DNA from: an uncultured Collinsella sp.
Lineage (GTDB): Bacteria > Actinomycetota > Coriobacteriia > Coriobacteriales > Coriobacteriaceae
Length of the DNA stretch: 7,541 bases
NCBI GenBank assembly: GCA_900548255.1
Contig: URKH01000083.1
Location: 1 to 7,541, forward strand
Direction of reading: 5' to 3'
Shown here in pieces: positions 6,327-7,541 of this stretch. The position numbers and the translations under genes are program-made. Positions within the stretch are counted from its first letter, which is position 1. Every line of letters starts with the position of its first letter. The notes beneath the pieces are model-generated. The model saw only the letters and a program-made list of their open reading frames with translations. It made no database searches and was not told the DNA's origin.

Positions 6327-7541
6327 TTAATAGCTATCGTACGAATAGTCGGTAGAATCGGTGGGCGTCTGACCGTCAGTTGCGGCATCGGCGCCATCCG
6401 TGGACTGGGCATCGGTGCCGTCGGTGGTATCGGTACCGTCGGTGGTGTCGGCACCATCAGAACTTTCACCATTCTCGGAATAGGTCGTCTCCTTCTTGGG
6501 AACGGTGATCGTCACACGCGCCACGCCCGAAGTCTTGGTATCGTAACGGACCTTTTCGCCATTCTTGGTAACGGTGACATCGGAAGGCTTGGACGTGGTG
6601 ATCTCGATCGAGGACTCGGGCGTGTACTCCTGCTCAAAGGGGCCAGTCGCCTGGGCGCCATAGACCGACTTTCCGTCGACCTTGACCTCAATCCACGCGG
6701 TCTTTCCCTTGGCAACGGAGACCTTGACCTTCGTTGCCTCGTTCTCTTCCTTTTTAGCCGTCGTCTTGGTGGCGTCCGAACCGGTCGACTCATCCGTCGC
6801 CTCATCGGTGTCTTCGTCCTCGTCGACCGTTTCGGTCTTCTTAGAAGACTTCTTGGTCGTCGTCTTGGTAGCAGCAGGCGTCTCGGGCGTGGTTTCGGGC
6901 GTCGAAGATGCGCAGCCGCGCAGAAGTACCACGATGAGCACGATCAGCAGCAACGCCACGGCACCGATGCCAGCGTAGACGATACGCGGATCGAGCCCGT
7001 TGTTTTGAGGAGTACGAGATCCGCCGCGTCCACGACTGGAACTGCTGCGGCCACCTCCCTGAGGCATGCGACCACGATTGCTATCGGAACGGCCACGATA
7101 GCCACCCTGGCCCTGAAGGCCGCGCTGACCCGAGCGGGGCGCAAGTTCACCGCGGCCTTGATAGCCACGCTGGCCCACACGCGGAGCCGAAGAGCGCTGG
7201 CCATACGGCTGTGGTTGAGAGCGAAGACGCGGCGTCACCTGCGTGGTATCGGCGTCCGCATAGCCACTGCGAGAGCGTCCGGTGGAGATACCACGGTGAC
7301 CGCGATCGGAATAGCCGCCGTCGCCGTAGCCGGCACGAGGGTCACGCGCCACGCCGCGGGCAGCGGGAAGTGCACGGTCCTCGGGCATCGGCGTACTGCG
7401 GAACCGGTCACGCTGCGAGCGAATCTCCTCGCCCGAACCCGTCTCGGTAATATAACCGGCCTGCTGAGGACGCTGTCCATAGCGGGTCGAACGACCGCCC
7501 TGAACCATCAGGAAGCGCCCGTTATCGACTGAGGAACGCGA
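6327..7541 (-). CDS. RodZ-like membrane protein (5' end outside window)
   Basis: The frame stays open through 7541, so at least 404 residues are visible and the start may be beyond the edge. The first ATG (7508) has no ribosome site, which also suggests it is internal. Numbered from that ATG, residues 1–170 are cytoplasmic-looking, disordered and rich in Arg, Gly, Ser and Gln (several GQRG and RGR repeats). Residues 176–197 are one transmembrane helix (IVYAGIGAVALLLIVLIVVL). Residues 200–260 are a Thr/Lys/acidic linker. Residues 261–337 resemble the RodZ C-terminal domain (DUF4115), with AWIEVKVDGKSVYG and VTVTKNGEKV as the recognisable edges. The tail is Asp/Thr/Gly-rich. RodZ links cytoplasmic MreB to the cell-wall machinery. 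The Bacillus rodZ homologue (ymfM) also lies just upstream of pgsA–cinA–recA, which supports the idea. No helix-turn-helix domain is visible here; it may lie outside the window or be missing. Confidence 0.6.
   Translation of the reverse strand, partial: SRSSVDNGRFLMVQGGRSTRYGQRPQQAGYITETGSGEEIRSQRDRFRSTPMPEDRALPAARGVARDPRAGYGDGGYSDRGHRGISTGRSRSGYADADTTQVTPRLRSQPQPYGQRSSAPRVGQRGYQGRGELAPRSGQRGLQGQGGYRGRSDSNRGRMPQGGGRSSSSRGRGGSRTPQNNGLDPRIVYAGIGAVALLLIVLIVVLLRGCASSTPETTPETPAATKTTTKKSSKKTETVDEDEDTDEATDESTGSDATKTTAKKEENEATKVKVSVAKGKTAWIEVKVDGKSVYGAQATGPFEQEYTPESSIEITTSKPSDVTVTKNGEKVRYDTKTSGVARVTITVPKKETTYSENGESSDGADTTDGTDTTDGTDAQSTDGADAATDGQTPTDSTDYSYDSY
6411..6458 (-). repeat. In-frame 18-bp tandem repeat in the RodZ-like tail
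   Basis: An 18-base unit, ATCGGTRCCGTCGGTGGT on the plus strand, occurs twice in full (6411–6428 and 6429–6446) and then in part. It encodes the repeated DGTDTT / TDGTDT tail after the extracytoplasmic domain. The unit is a multiple of three, so copy number can change without breaking the frame. It looks like a low-complexity spacer on the outer face of the membrane. Confidence 0.7.

Noticed and set aside
4303..6330. A 675-codon plus-strand ORF (GTG start) across pgsA, rimO and yajQ
   Set aside because: It is antisense to well-recognised genes. Its product is rich in His, Leu, Gly and Arg with no family character, and there is no ribosome site. Such long open mirror frames are expected opposite high-G+C coding sequence.
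6395..6800. Low-complexity Thr/Asp/Lys codons as a CRISPR-like or foreign repeat
   Set aside because: The repeats are in frame, short and imperfect, and encode a linker and tail of the same protein; there are no spacers of even length.
7005..7532. A 175-codon plus-strand ORF opposite the Arg/Gly-rich part of the RodZ-like gene
   Set aside because: Ala/Thr/Arg composition from the complement of Arg/Gly codons. The minus-strand frame continues into a membrane helix and a plausible domain, so it is preferred.

Overview
The window reads almost entirely on the minus strand and looks like chromosomal core sequence from a moderately high-G+C Gram-positive bacterium. The gene order rimO–pgsA–cinA–recA–recX is typical of Actinobacteria. 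An RNase Y gene after recX (in place of the RNase E used by most high-G+C Actinobacteria) and a RodZ-like gene at the head point to the Coriobacteriia. My best guess is Collinsella or a close relative, inferred from gene order and protein character, not from a search.

In transcription order (right to left) the layout is as follows. A RodZ-like membrane protein runs off the right edge (6327–7541). It is followed by yajQ (5803–6300), rimO (4426–5775), pgsA (3778–4416) and a stand-alone cinA/pncC amidase (3235–3771). These five genes have short gaps (6–27 nt), consistent with one operon, and end at a strong 10-bp hairpin (3204–3227). A 257-nt intergenic region follows. It holds a set of CCAAA/TTTGG pentamers spaced exactly 11 bp apart and a consensus-like recA promoter with a perfect Gram-positive LexA box between its -35 and -10. 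recA (1829–2977) and recX (1125–1817) form an SOS-controlled pair. A second 257-nt intergenic region holds a probable terminator, a TTGACA promoter and a long (~160 nt) structured leader for rny, whose first 289 codons reach the left edge.

The genes cover DNA repair (recA and its modulator recX), phospholipid synthesis (pgsA), NAD salvage (cinA C-terminal amidase), ribosomal protein S12 modification (rimO), cell shape (RodZ-like) and mRNA decay (rny). None is a mobile element or obvious foreign DNA. I see no CRISPR array, tRNA or rRNA. The most notable parts are regulatory: the phased repeat upstream of recA, the structured rny leader, and the unusual Arg/Gly-rich cytoplasmic part of the RodZ-like protein. 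I do not see a clearly new multi-gene system.
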